A stretch of DNA of 64,000 nucleotides, taken from contig OZ018329.1 in assembly GCA_963969495.1 (NCBI GenBank), positions 69,838,959-69,902,958 on the forward strand. Direction: 5' to 3'. Below are positions 11,147 through 22,495 of the stretch, piece after piece (within the stretch, counting starts at the first letter, position 1; the number at the start of each line of letters is the position of its first letter). The stretch comes from Ceratothoa steindachneri. Taxonomy: Eukaryota; Arthropoda; Malacostraca; Isopoda; Cymothoidae. Both the position numbers and the translations under genes were made by a program. The notes beneath the pieces were generated by a model that saw nothing but the letters and a program-made list of their open reading frames with translations, was not told the DNA's origin and did not search any database.

Positions 11147-12135
11147 GTAGTATGTCTTATACTTAGGATGCAAACAGGCTACATGAAGCATCCCTGTTGC
11201 CTATGCTTATGGGAGAGTCGTGCAGAGAGTATGCACTATGCTTCTCCATGAGAAGCATTTAGAATTGGATCAAACAATGTGATAGTTGAACCTTTAGTGC
11301 CTCCTCACAAAATACTGCTTCCTCCACTGTATTTAAAGCTTGGCATGATGAAAAATTATGTCAAAACCCTTAATAAAGAAGGCCAAGCTTTTAAATTTCT
11401 TCTTCAAAAATTTCCACAAATCAGTGACGTGGAGCTCCATGCGGGAATTTTTTGATGGACCTCAGATCAGCAGTTTGAGGCATCAATGATGTAGATAGAA
11501 AAAGATGCCTGGAAAGCTTTCAAAGTTTTAGTTAACAATTTTCTAGGCAATAAAAGAAGCCCAGAATATGTTGCCCTGGTCAATCAGCTCCTAATAAGTC
11601 TCAAACATTTGGGAGCTCGAATGTCTATAAAGATATACTTTTTACAGTCCCATCTCGATTATTTTCCCGACAACTGCGGGGATTACAGTGAAGAACAGGG
11701 GGAAAGATTCCACCAGGACATAAAAACAATGGAATCCAGGAACCAGGGTAAATGGGACGTAAACATGCTTCCTGACTACTCTTAGTGTTTGAAGCGTGAT
11801 GAGAGAGACAAAAGAAAATCGTCAAGGTCTTTTCTTGGAAATTAGAATTATTTTCTTTATTATTTTGCATTCTTTAATTTTTTGATTTATTAAAAGGATC
11901 ATAGTTTACATGCGTTTATTCCTGTTTCTATGATTAACAATAATAATGCATTATTAGATAGAGAAAGGTTTCTGAAAAAAAAATTCAGGAAAAATGAGGA
12001 AATCTCAATGAAAATGATGTATGCTTTACTGAGAAAATCTGACCTGATTGAACAAAAATACATTCATTTTTGAGCTCAGGATGTTTGATTCATTAAGAAA
12101 CCACAAAGAAATCCTGGGGAACAGAATTTTTTTTT

Positions 12136-12406
12136 CAAACGCAGCCCTGTGTAATAGATTATTCCTCCATATTTCTTTTAGTAACTTTAAATTAGACCCA
12201 ACCTTTGTCAAATTTGATTACTAACTCAGCCAAGTCTATTTATTACAGAAGTTTTTTCTGGGCATAAATTTAGTTTGTTTTGAAGCATATTATGTTCATT
12301 AATATGGGCTCAACTTAAGTTTTCATTAAGCTAACTTTGGCTTAGCCTATTATAGCTTTGATTCAGTAAATTCTTTTTTATTTGGTTGTACATTTCTCTG
12401 CAATTA
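12136..12406. other. Unassigned leader before BEL/Pao-2 gag
   Basis: AT-rich. It may be the untranslated leader of BEL/Pao-2, but no LTR or primer site could be recognised. Confidence 0.35.
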
Positions 12407-13026
12407 TGTGTAATGAGGAGCAACAAAAGGTTCTAGACTCTTTAAAAGGAAAAGGAGCTGCTCGTAAGGGAGTTATAACTCTAATTTACAACACATTTAA
12501 ACGTAAGAAAAATCCACCAGAAGAGGATTTCAAAACTAACATTAAATTCAATTAAGAGGTCTAAAGATGCCATTCTGATGTTAGACGAGGAAATTCTTGC
12601 TAAGCAGAAGACATGTATCTGGAAGAAAAAATAATATCTAATATTCTTTTAGAACAAGAGCAGGAATTAATAACCATTTGAACACATTGTGACGACCTTA
12701 AATCAAATCTTGATCTCATAGCTCAACAAAAGGAATCCAATACCAACCAATCTTTCCTAGATGATCTTATACACACTTCAACCTCTTTTTCAGTACATGA
12801 ACAAAAAGAAATTAAAGCTCAATTGCCCACGATTTAAGTACCTTACTTTGAAGGCGATCATTCCAAATTTCAATCTTTCCTTGACAAATTTAGCTATCTC
12901 TCAAACTATTTAAAGGGTCCTGCTCTAAAATTGGTTGAAACATTATCGGCAGTGGGTGGATCCTATGGGGTAGCTATTGAGATTTTAAAGCGAAATTATG
13001 AACATAAAGTAGAAATAATTAATGAT
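12407..13026 (+). pseudogene. BEL/Pao-2 gag, N-terminal part
   Basis: Starts at an ATG (MCNEEQQKVLDSLKGKG) and reads through acidic, glutamine-rich sequence to a capsid segment, LPTI then VPYFEGDHSKFQSFLDKFSY and LKGPALKLVETLSAVGG, with YGVAIEILKRNYEHK near the end. This wording is that of the BEL/Pao gag domain (DUF1759). There are in-frame stops near 12553 and 12837. The capsid segment seems shortened between FLDKF and SYLSNY. The gypsy LTR begins directly after this part. Confidence 0.7.
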
Positions 13027-13033
13027 TTAATTA

Positions 13034-13141
13034 TGTCGTAGAATTCTTTCTGATAAAAACCCTACTTACCTGACACCACTTTAATTATGTCGTAGAATTC
13101 TTTCTGATAAAAACCCTACTTACCTGACACCACTTTTATTT
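13034..13141 (-). repeat. 54-bp tandem units at the LTR edge
   Basis: The unit starting TGTCGTAGAATTCTTTC is present twice and followed by a related TGTCGTAGAATGCC start at about 13148. Each unit contains TGACACCA, the reverse complement of the TGGTGTCA primer-site core. The same array is at 16885-16999. Confidence 0.85.
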
Positions 13142-14883
13142 AGTGTCGTAGAATGCCCCCCTTTTTTTCTATTCTAAGAGTGCTAAGGGTGTCTAATATA
13201 TATTGATATTATAAGAATATCTTAAAGAACAGAGCCGTTACCAAACACGTAAGGATATAAAAGAAACGCCCTTCTTATTTACAAAATAAACTTATATTTT
13301 ATCTTTAACCATTGAATACACAACCTTTATACATTAACTACAGCAATACTCTAAATATTATTATAAACAAGAATTAATTAAATTAGTTTACCCTCCAAAA
13401 TTTGGTTAACGTTTTCTCTACACAAAACAATAATATAAGAATTAGGCTTACGGACTCATGTGGAGTTTAAAGGGCCTCAGAAATGTTATTGACTCACGAC
13501 GCGAGCCGTGTGTCCAGTTGTAGATGGGCGAAATTCCACGGTCGTTTTGGCGAGGGTAGCAGCTGGGGGGGCCACACGTTCTTCCGGGGGGGGAAGGGTT
13601 CTTTAAGGACGAGAACCAAGACGGTGCTTTATGCAACACCTAGGCAGTCGTGGTCTCTCTGGCGAGAGTGAGTCGAACTTGGTTCTTAAATCAAGTTAAC
13701 TTGGAGTGCGGTGTGATCACCGAGTAACGAGCTCGAGGAGGAGCTTTTCTCCTTCGGTACTTATTTCCTTATGGACGAGGACTGAACTCGGGGAGGGTCT
13801 TCTTCAAGGGCGAGGATAACGGAGGGGGATTTCTTTGGCGAGAATAAGTTACTTAAAGTTTGGTGTGGCCACCGAATAACGGACTCGAGGGGGAGCCTTT
13901 TCCTTCTTCTTTTCTTAATTCCTCAAGGCGAGGAATACCCCTGGTGTTTAAGGTGCACCAGGATATGAGGAGTCTCTCTGGCGAGAGTAAGTTGAACTTA
14001 CCAAAGTTAACTTATCGTTTGGTTTGATAACCAGGGACTTAGCTCAAGGATGAGCTTTTTCTTAGCCCCTTAAGGTAGGTAGCCCTGCCTCTCTTGCAGG
14101 GTACTTCTTGGTCTGGCGACCCAAGTAAACTACCTCTCCAGTCTCGGTAGCTCGGTTTTGGATCCGAGGACTTCGTCACCTAGAGACTGACGTATACTAC
14201 CTCCTTCTTCTTTTCTTAATTCCTCAAGGACGAGGAATACCCCTGGTGTTTAAGGTGCACCAGGATATGAGGAGTCTCTCTGGCGAGAGTAAGTTGAACT
14301 TACCAAAGTTAACTTATCGTTTGGTTTGATAACCAGGGACTTAGCTCAAGGATGAGCTTTTTCTTATCCCCTTAAGGTAGGTAGCCCTGCCTCTCTTGCA
14401 GGGTACTTCTTGGTCTGGCGAGCCAAGTACACTACCTCTCCAGTCTCGGTAGCTCGGTTGTGGATCCGAGGACTTCGTCACCTAGAGACTGACGTATACT
14501 ACCACGATTTTCCTCAGAGTTCCTCATTTATACCTCGTCACCCCACTGGGGGAGTGGTAAGAGGGGGAGAGGGGCTTGAGGACGGCCCCAGGAGAGTTCT
14601 TTTTCCAAACAGTCTTTCCCACGAAGTCAAACATCGACTCCTCGTTAGCCTTCGAGATTGGGAGAAACACGTCTCCAATTTCTTGTTCGACGTGAAACTG
14701 GATCTCACTCTCCTGGGGGAGATCTTACCTTTTGACCTTTAGGGTCTTTCATGGCAGCGAGTTGTGCCACGTTGTGGTTACGCTTTTGACTCGCCGATGC
14801 CTGGGGCGGATGTCCTTGCGGTAACCGCCTTGGGACTGCATCACGAGTGAACGGGGGGGGGGGGGACTGACCATTCCCCTACA
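13034..14883 (-). repeat. 3' LTR of the deleted gypsy element
   Basis: 1850 bp, from TGTCGTAGAATTC to CATTCCCCTACA on the + strand. It opens with two 54-bp tandem units (13034-13141) that contain both the LTR-end and primer-site sequences. The GC-rich half holds an internal 301-bp tandem duplication (13901-14201 and 14202-14503) and many short GCGAG-type motifs able to form hairpins. Small ORFs inside it look like noise. Confidence 0.9.
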
Positions 14884-15231
14884 CACCCCTCACCGAAGAA
14901 CTTAATGGAGAGCGGGGGATGCTCCCGGGAACTCAAAACACCTTACTTAACCTAGTCGAGCTTATCAAAGTTGTATTTCTTTGAGCCCTCTCTTACATTA
15001 AGTTTCCTTACACATGAGCGCCCACGCGCGCGTTTACACAGGCAATGTATCGAGCTAGACCTACTCGCAATACAATTTTACATAGAAAATTAAAAAACCT
15101 TAATTCATCGATTACCCACAAAAAAAAACAACAAAACAAGCTACTTCCTTACCTTTCTAAGTTTTTGAGAACTTAAATCCTACCGATAAATATTAACACG
15201 AACAACAAATGAAAACATGGTTTCACCCTCA

Positions 15232-16572
15232 TTAGGTACTGAAATAACCCTCAATGGTTTTTAGTCTCCACCTATAGGGCAGCTGTACATTATCGGCTCC
15301 TTTGATGTAGCTGATCCTAAAATGGTGCTCTGTGACCATTATTCTACCGCACCTGAGTCGGCTGTTCTGGTTATTGAGTCTACCCAAGTATGGTACTAAA
15401 TGGTAGCGGTATTTCAACCTACTCGAATTACCCTTCTTATGGTACTTGACTACCTTTAAACTGAACATTATGGCTAGAGCGGCCTGTTGTAGCGGGGCAT
15501 AATTGATGGGAGCGTAGGTCCCATAGCTCTTCTTTAACCGGGTACACGGGAAGATCGTGTCTGGGTTCGATCTTTGGGGATCGAGAAAATTTTTCCCTGC
15601 GAGGTCGTTAATGGGCTTGGCGCTCACTACGACTTGGCGATTTAGCGGTAACTCCGTGGACGTTCCGTTCGGGGAGGAGACTACTAGGGGTAGGGGATAC
15701 TCATCCGCGTCTACCATTTGATTAGTATTACCTGGGTGTATCGCAATAGCACCTCTTTCCTCCTTCCTTGTCAACTCATTTGACTCACATCTCTTCGCCG
15801 GTAGTTCCTCAGGTACACCTGCTCGTACCTCTACCCTCTCTTCTTCCGTGATAACCCCATTTGGCTGGGTTCTCCTCGTAGGTTTTCCTTTAGGTACTCC
15901 TGCTGGTACCTCATTCCTACTTCCTACTTCTTCCATCGTTACCCCATTTGGCTGGGTTTCCCTCGATGGTCCTTTCTTAGGTCCAGGCCAGGCTACAACT
16001 TCCTCGGCCTCTATGAGATTCTCGATAGGTGCTCTTTCGAGTGCGAGCAATCTTTCCTTTTCTTCTCTCTCTACTCTTTCAGCTTGAGCAAGTTCTTTTT
16101 TCCTCTTCATTCTCCTTTCCTCGGCTTCTTTTTCTGCTTTCGCTATTTCATTTTCCCGTCGGGTTCTTCTTTCTTCATCTTCCAGGTTTATCTTTAGTCT
16201 TCTTTCTTCATCTTCCATTTATATCCTTATTCTGAATTGCTGTGCTTCTCTTTTCAACAGTATTATTTTTTCGCTTGTTTTACTTCCTCTCAGCATTCTT
16301 CTTTCCTCTGTTTCTATTTTCCGCTGCATTCGGGATTCTTCACTTTCCCGGTTCATCCGTATTTCCATTAATTCACGTTCTCTTTTACCCTCTCTTTTTA
16401 TATCCTCTGTTTCTCTCTCAAACTTAATTAATTCTTGTTCTTCTTCTATATCCAAAATTCTTTCTTCTTCTTCACAATCTATTCTTAGTTCTGCCATGAC
16501 GTAGTCATGCATTTCTGTGCCTTCAAGTCCCAGACTTTGGGCTTGTTGGTAAAATCTTTTGACTGGATCCAT
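15232..16572 (-). pseudogene. Gag coiled-coil fused to the RNase H end of pol, one in-frame stop
   Basis: From MDPVKRFYQQAQSLGLEG at 16572 the frame is open to a stop at 16219-16221, then open in the same frame to 15232. Residues about 30-210 are a highly charged coiled coil (many EERR and KRE repeats), as in gag N-termini of some arthropod gypsy elements; 22496-22771 encodes a relative. A Pro/Gly-rich linker follows. The last 60-70 residues (LGRLNNQNSRLRCGRIM, FRISYIKGADNVQLPY) match the end of a gypsy RNase H domain. Capsid, nucleocapsid, protease and RT are missing between them. The in-frame stop could be a mutation or a readthrough site. Confidence 0.7.
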
Positions 16573-16860
16573 TTCGTGTTGGTCCGTCGATTTTTCCTTT
16601 CTGTATTCTCAGGTAATTATGCCACCACTCACCAGGTAGCACTCAGCATAACTTACCCTTAATCCCACTACTATGCTGATTGAAATACCACACCGAAAAC
16701 AAATTTACCACTTGACCTACCAATTACCTTGAGATTGTTACCACCCCTAATCTACCAAATTTCCTCTCGTCAATTATTCTCTTATTCCTGATCTGATATT
16801 CCTTTACGTGTTGGCTCATTCTAAATTAGACACTGCTGGGTTCTTTCTAATAACAACCTA

Positions 16861-16875
16861 CAAAACCTGACACCA
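16861..16875 (-). other. Primer-binding-site candidate of the deleted gypsy element
   Basis: The - strand reads TGGTGTCAGGTTTTG nine bases inside the 5' LTR end. The same TGGTGTCAG core occurs at 22190-22198 in another gypsy copy, again next to CTACGACA, which supports the call. Confidence 0.6.
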
Positions 16876-16884
16876 CTTTAATTA

Positions 16885-18732
16885 TGTTGTAGAATTCTTT
16901 CTGATAAAAACCCTACTTACCTGACACCACTTTAATTATGTCGTAGAATTCTTTCTGATAAAAACCCTACTTACCTGACACCACTTTTATTTAGTGTCGT
17001 AGAATGCCCCCCTTTTTTTCTATTCTAAGAGTGCTAAGGGTGTCTAATATATATTGATATTATAAGAATATCTTAAAGAACAGAGCCGTTACCAAACACG
17101 TAAGGATATAAAAGAAACGCCCTTCTTATTTACAAAATAAACTTATATTTTATCTTTAACCATTGAATACACAACCTTTATACATTAACTACAGCAATAC
17201 TCTAAATATTATTATAAACAAGAATTAATTAAATTAGTTTACCCTCCAAAATTTGGTTAACGTTTTCTCTACACAAAACAATAATATAAGAATTAGGCTT
17301 ACGGACTCATGTGGAGTTTAAAGGGCCTCAGAAATGTTATTGACTCACGACGCGAGCCGTGTGTCCAGTTGTAGATGGGCGAAATTCCACGGTCGTTTTG
17401 GCGAGGGTAGCAGCTGGGGGGGCCACACGTTCTTCCGGGGGGGGAAGGGTTCTTTAAGGACGAGAACCAAGACGGTGCTTTATGCAACACCTAGGCAGTC
17501 GTGGTCTCTCTGGCGAGAGTGAGTCGAACTTGGTTCTTAAATCAAGTTAACTTGGAGTGCGGTGTGATCACCGAGTAACGAGCTCGAGGAGGAGCTTTTC
17601 TCCTTCGGTACTTATTTCCTTATGGACGAGGACTGAACTCGGGGAGGGTCTTCTTCAAGGGTGAGGATAACGGAGGGGGATTCCTTTGGCGAGAATAAGT
17701 TACTTAAAGTTTGGTGTGGCCACCGAATAACGGACTCGAGGGGGAGCCTTTTCCTTCTTCTTTTCTTAATTCCTCAAGGCGAGGAATACCCCTGGTGTTT
17801 AAGGTGCACCAGGATATGAGGAGTCTCTTTGGCGAGAGTAAGTTGAACTTACCAAAGTTAACTTATCGTTTGGTTTGATAACCAGGGACTTAGCTCAAGG
17901 ATGAGCTTTTTCTTAGCCCCTTAAGATAGGTAGCCCTGCCTCTCTTGCAGGGTACTTCTTGGTCTGGCGACCCAAGTAAACTACCTCTCCAGTCTCGGTA
18001 GCTCGGTTTTGGATCCGAGGACTTCGTCACCTAGAGACTGACGTATACTACCTCCTTCTTCTTTTCTTAATTCCTCAAGGACGAGGAATACCCCTGGTGT
18101 TTGAGGTGCACCAGGATATGAGGAGTCTCTCTGGCGAGAGTAAGTTGAACTTACCAAAGTTAACTTATCGTTTGGTTTGATAACCAGGGACTTAGCTCAA
18201 GGATGAGTTTTTTCTTAGCCCCTTAAGGTAGGTAGCCCTGCCTCTCTTGCAGAGTACTTCTTGGTTTGGCGAGCCAAGTACATTACCTCTCCAGTCTCGG
18301 TAGCTCGGTTGTGGATCCGAGGACTTCGTCACCTAGAGACTGACGTATACTACCACGATTTTCCTCAGAGTTCCTCATTTATACCTCGTCACCCCACTGG
18401 GGGAGTGATAAGAGGGGGGGAGGGGCTTGAGGACGGCCCCTGGAGAGTTCTTTTTCCAAACGGTCTTTCCCACGAAGTCAAACATCGGCTCCTCGTTAGC
18501 CTTCGAGTTTGGGAGAAACACGTCTCCAATTTCTTGTTCGACGTGAAACTGGATCTCACTCTCCTGGGGGAGATCTTACCTTTTGACCTTTAGGGTCTTT
18601 CATGGCAGCGAGTTGTGCCACGTTGTGGTTACGCTTTTGACTCGCCGATGCCTGGGGCGGATGTCCTTGCGGTAACCGCCTTGGGACTGCATCACGAGTG
18701 AACGGGGGGGGGGGAGTGACCATTCCCCTACA
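16885..18732 (-). repeat. 5' LTR of the deleted gypsy element
   Basis: 1848 bp, differing from 13034-14883 at only a scattering of positions. It has the same edge array, internal 301-bp duplication and GCGAG motif run. BEL/Pao-2 gag resumes directly after it. Confidence 0.9.
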
Positions 18733-19364
18733 AGCTCTTAAGTTAAAAAAGTTCCGTGTACAAAAGAATGAGTACAAAGACATTTACAAATTCTATTGCG
18801 GATTTGAATCAATTATGGGTTAGCTAACTAATCAAGATATTGACTTATAACATTCTGCTTGGTTTATTCAAGCAATTGTTTTTAATGTCCTTCCCATCCC
18901 AATCAAGGAGATTTTTCAACGAAAGTCTAATAACATCTATCCCTCAATTAAGGTCTTGAAAGAATACTTCCTAACAGTACTATCTATCTACAGGACATGT
19001 GAGCCAAACTCTTTTCCTCAACCTAAAATAAACGACAAACATTAGCAAAGTTTCCCATCTCCACCTAGTCAATCTAGACAAGTAAACACAACAGAATCTC
19101 ATCTGCCTGAAAAGGTACCAACTTAGCATAGTTTTAATTTATCTATTTACAAAAGAATGTCAAAAGTTTTTCAAATTTCGTTCAGCTATTGATCATAGTT
19201 CTTTTAAATGTTCTACTTATGATAGTTTTCCTGCTCGTTCAAAACGATGTGAACAACTTTATCTTTGAAAAAGGTGTTTAGATGTTGGACATAAAAGGAT
19301 TGAGTGTAAAAAAAAAATAAAATACACTTGCACTATTTGTTATAGTTCGGACCATGTAACACCT
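18733..19364 (+). pseudogene. BEL/Pao-2 gag, C-terminal part with zinc knuckles
   Basis: Reading resumes as KKFRVQKNEYKDIYKFYCGF and FIQAIVFNVLPIPIKEIFQR, as expected for the second half of a BEL/Pao gag. A cysteine-histidine cluster follows near 19270-19380 (CLDVGHKRIEC, then CTICYSSDHVTPMCNQC), the nucleocapsid zinc knuckles. Several stops break the frame. Together with 12407-13026 it forms one gag split by the 5.7-kb insertion. Confidence 0.65.
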
Positions 19365-20183
19365 ATGTGTAACCAGTGTAACCAAGATCAACTACAGAAA
19401 ACAAACATAAAGAAGACATTTAAACTGAACATAAAATCCATTAATGGTCACATTTGTTCTAATGGAGTGAACAACAGCTCAAATATACTTTTACCTGTGA
19501 CTTTGGAGCTTGAGGATAAGTTTGGGCATATTGTTGAGGCCAGATCTCTTATAGATCCTTGCTCTCAAAAAACGTTTATCTTAAGATCCATGGTAGATAC
19601 TCTAGGTATAGACACCATTTCTGATAAACAACAACTTACTATTTCATCTTTTGTAAAAAATAACCATACAGTAAACAACTTTGACTCTGTTGAGTTAAAA
19701 TTACACATTAGAAATAACACCATTTCTTTAAGTGCAATTGTCATTGATAAATTTAACCAAGAGAAAATGGTGATCCCAGACCTTCTCCAGACAATACAAC
19801 AACTTAAAACACATTTTACAATCGCAGATTAACATATTAACTCAGACACTATAGATGGTATTTTCATGCTCCTAAGAGCTGACAATATTCATTTCATACA
19901 AACTGCTATTTTTCAAATTGGAGATGCCATTGCAATTAATACTCCTTTGGGCATTTCAGCTTTGGGTGCCCTCACAAATTTCAAACTTGACAACAAACAA
20001 AACAATCCTGATAACAATCAACAAGTAAAGAATGTTGTAATAAACCACTCTAGGGTGATATGTCTCAATTTTATCAAACAAGATACCAACTTTTCTTCTA
20101 ATGACATATATGCTGTAGTAACTTCTGAGTTCTTAAACACAAATACAGACACAACATTAGAAAAGGGGCTTCAGCAGCTTTAG
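19365..20183 (+). pseudogene. BEL/Pao-2 A17-type aspartic protease
   Basis: The 155-aa frame 19365-19832 carries the active-site region ARSLIDPCSQKTFILRSMV. BEL/Pao proteases normally have a D-x-G-S-Q type core here; this copy has C in place of G. The next frame (19866-20183) continues with MLLRADNIHFIQTAI and TPLGISALGALTNF, the linker after the protease. One stop separates the two. Confidence 0.65.
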
Positions 20184-20269
20184 CTACTAGACCAGGTAGG
20201 TATTAGAGATGAAAAGGATACAACTGAAAATGAAATCATGGTTAAACTATTTAATAACACTATATAGTA

Positions 20270-20779
20270 TCATGATCAACGTTATTTTGTAGAGTTGCCA
20301 TGGAAATTGGACAGTCCTGACATTCAGGAAAACTTAAAAGTTTCTAAAGCTCATCTATACAAAAACATTCACAGACTCAAAACAGAAAAACTTTATTCAA
20401 TAATACAATGACATTTTAAAAGTACAAATTGATAAGGAATTTATTGAGGAGGTAATTTGTGATCCATTTAAGAAATATAATTGTCACTATCTAACACACA
20501 GGGGTGTATATAAGAAAGATTCCGCTACAACTAAACTTAGAATAGTTTACAATTGTAGTTTGAAAAACAAAAACTTTGTCAGTTTAAATGGTTGGCTTAT
20601 AGAGGGACCTGACTTAGTATCTGACCTTGTCAAGATTTTGCTAAGGTTCCGGTTAGATAAGCATGTTGTCCAGAGTGACATAAAGAAAGCCTTCTTTCAA
20701 ATTCAATTGAAAAATAAATATGATAAGGATCAGTTAAGATTCTTTTGGTTCAATGACCCGAATAAAGGTGTGAGGGTAT
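20270..20779 (+). pseudogene. BEL/Pao-2 reverse transcriptase, truncated
   Basis: The stretch starts YFVELPWKLDSPDIQENLKV, a typical BEL/Pao pol entry, then RGVYKKDSATTKLRIVYNCS, SLNGWLIEGPDLVSDLV and VQSDIKKAFFQIQLKNKYD, which are RT fingers and the first palm aspartate (SDIKKAFFQI). The frame ends at GVRV near 20779, before the YxDD box. Everything after that is missing, replaced by the LTR of another element. Confidence 0.75.
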
Positions 20780-22179
<1,400 letters not shown>

Positions 22180-22189
22180 TATATAAAAG

Positions 22190-22198
22190 TGGTGTCAG
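22190..22198 (+). other. Primer-binding-site core
   Basis: TGGTGTCAG ten bases after the LTR end CTACGACA, the same spacing seen in the deleted gypsy element. Confidence 0.55.
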
Positions 22199-22495
22199 TT
22201 TTGAAGGGTCAAATTTTTGAGAAAGCGAACTCATATAGCCTAAAACTTGACAACGTCCAAGGAAGCCCAAATAAACTAACGTAAATTTTAATAATTATAG
22301 TCTATTCCCCGAAGGAATATAAATAATAACCATAAATAATCCTTTCCAGATAGCAAAAGCAAAGCTAGGAAAATATTAGTTATTTGGGGGGTTAGTTATT
22401 AGATTGTATCGGTTAGGAACAATCGCAGCTTCTAATTCTCTTACCAGGTGCGTAAGTTCTGACGTGAGTCACCAGTTGCGTCAGTAAGAGCAGCA

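Larger units (their letters stand above)
9585..11800 (+). pseudogene. Element X protein gene, copy 1 (three exons, disabled)
   Basis: Exon 1 (about 9585-9893) encodes a cysteine-rich zinc-binding segment (CYVCGKVTFSEQQC, then CCKGCYISLRRW). Intron 1 is 9894-10092 (GTGAGC to CACAG). Exon 2 (10093-10726) encodes SVAYPDVPSAIK, SRENAQLLGSRL, then WRLFIDSSS and ICGDLK. Intron 2 is 10727-11146 (GTAAGA to TTCAG). Exon 3 encodes MQTGYMKHPCCLCLWES, NNFLGNK and GERFHQDI. I recognise the exon 2-3 wording from a widespread unnamed protein family in animal genomes. The D of LFIDSS, D of ICGDLK and E of GERFHQD could form an RNase H-fold D-D-E triad; that is inference. Stops and one frameshift near 10440 disable it. 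Confidence 0.6.
9170..12135 (+). mobile_element. Element X, copy 1 (intron-containing, unclassified)
   Basis: This stretch matches the reverse complement of 46388-50712, introns included. Clear similarity starts by 9276 and weaker similarity from about 9170. The far ends share a GCGTTTGAAAAA-type sequence (12121-12135, - strand sense). The second copy sits inside the pol gene of BEL/Pao-1, which shows that X moves. Terminal inverted repeats were not identified. It keeps introns, so it spreads as DNA, or by DNA duplication, not as spliced RNA. Confidence 0.65.
13034..18732 (-). mobile_element. Internally deleted Ty3/gypsy element, young, nested in BEL/Pao-2
   Basis: Two nearly identical 1.85-kb direct repeats (13034-14883 and 16885-18732), each bounded by TG and CA, flank about 2 kb of internal sequence. 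The - strand internal part has a primer-site candidate beside the 5' LTR, one long gag-derived frame fused to the end of RNase H, and a purine-rich tract (GGTGAGGGG) before the 3' LTR. Protease, RT and integrase are absent, so any movement needs enzymes supplied by another copy. The near identity of the LTRs means the insertion is recent. Confidence 0.85.
12407..20779 (+). mobile_element. BEL/Pao element 2, split by a gypsy insertion and truncated in RT
   Basis: The + strand carries BEL/Pao gag (12407-13026 and 18733-19364), an A17-type protease (19365-20183) and the RT start (about 20270-20779) in order. A complete LTR element (13034-18732) interrupts gag. RT stops at the border of another gypsy LTR near 20780, and no later pol domain appears downstream. 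No LTR of this BEL/Pao copy was recognised. Confidence 0.75.

Noticed and set aside
9585..11800. Element X considered as an ordinary host gene
   Set aside because: A second copy with the same introns sits inside a BEL/Pao pol gene, and both are disabled, so a mobile unit is more likely.
13448..13671. 60-63 aa ORFs in both directions, repeated at 17299-17522
   Set aside because: They lie inside the GC-rich half of the gypsy LTRs and are duplicated only because the LTR is.
14410..14742. 110-aa + strand ORF repeated at 18261-18593
   Set aside because: Antisense to the element, inside the LTR, with no known domain; an LTR composition effect.
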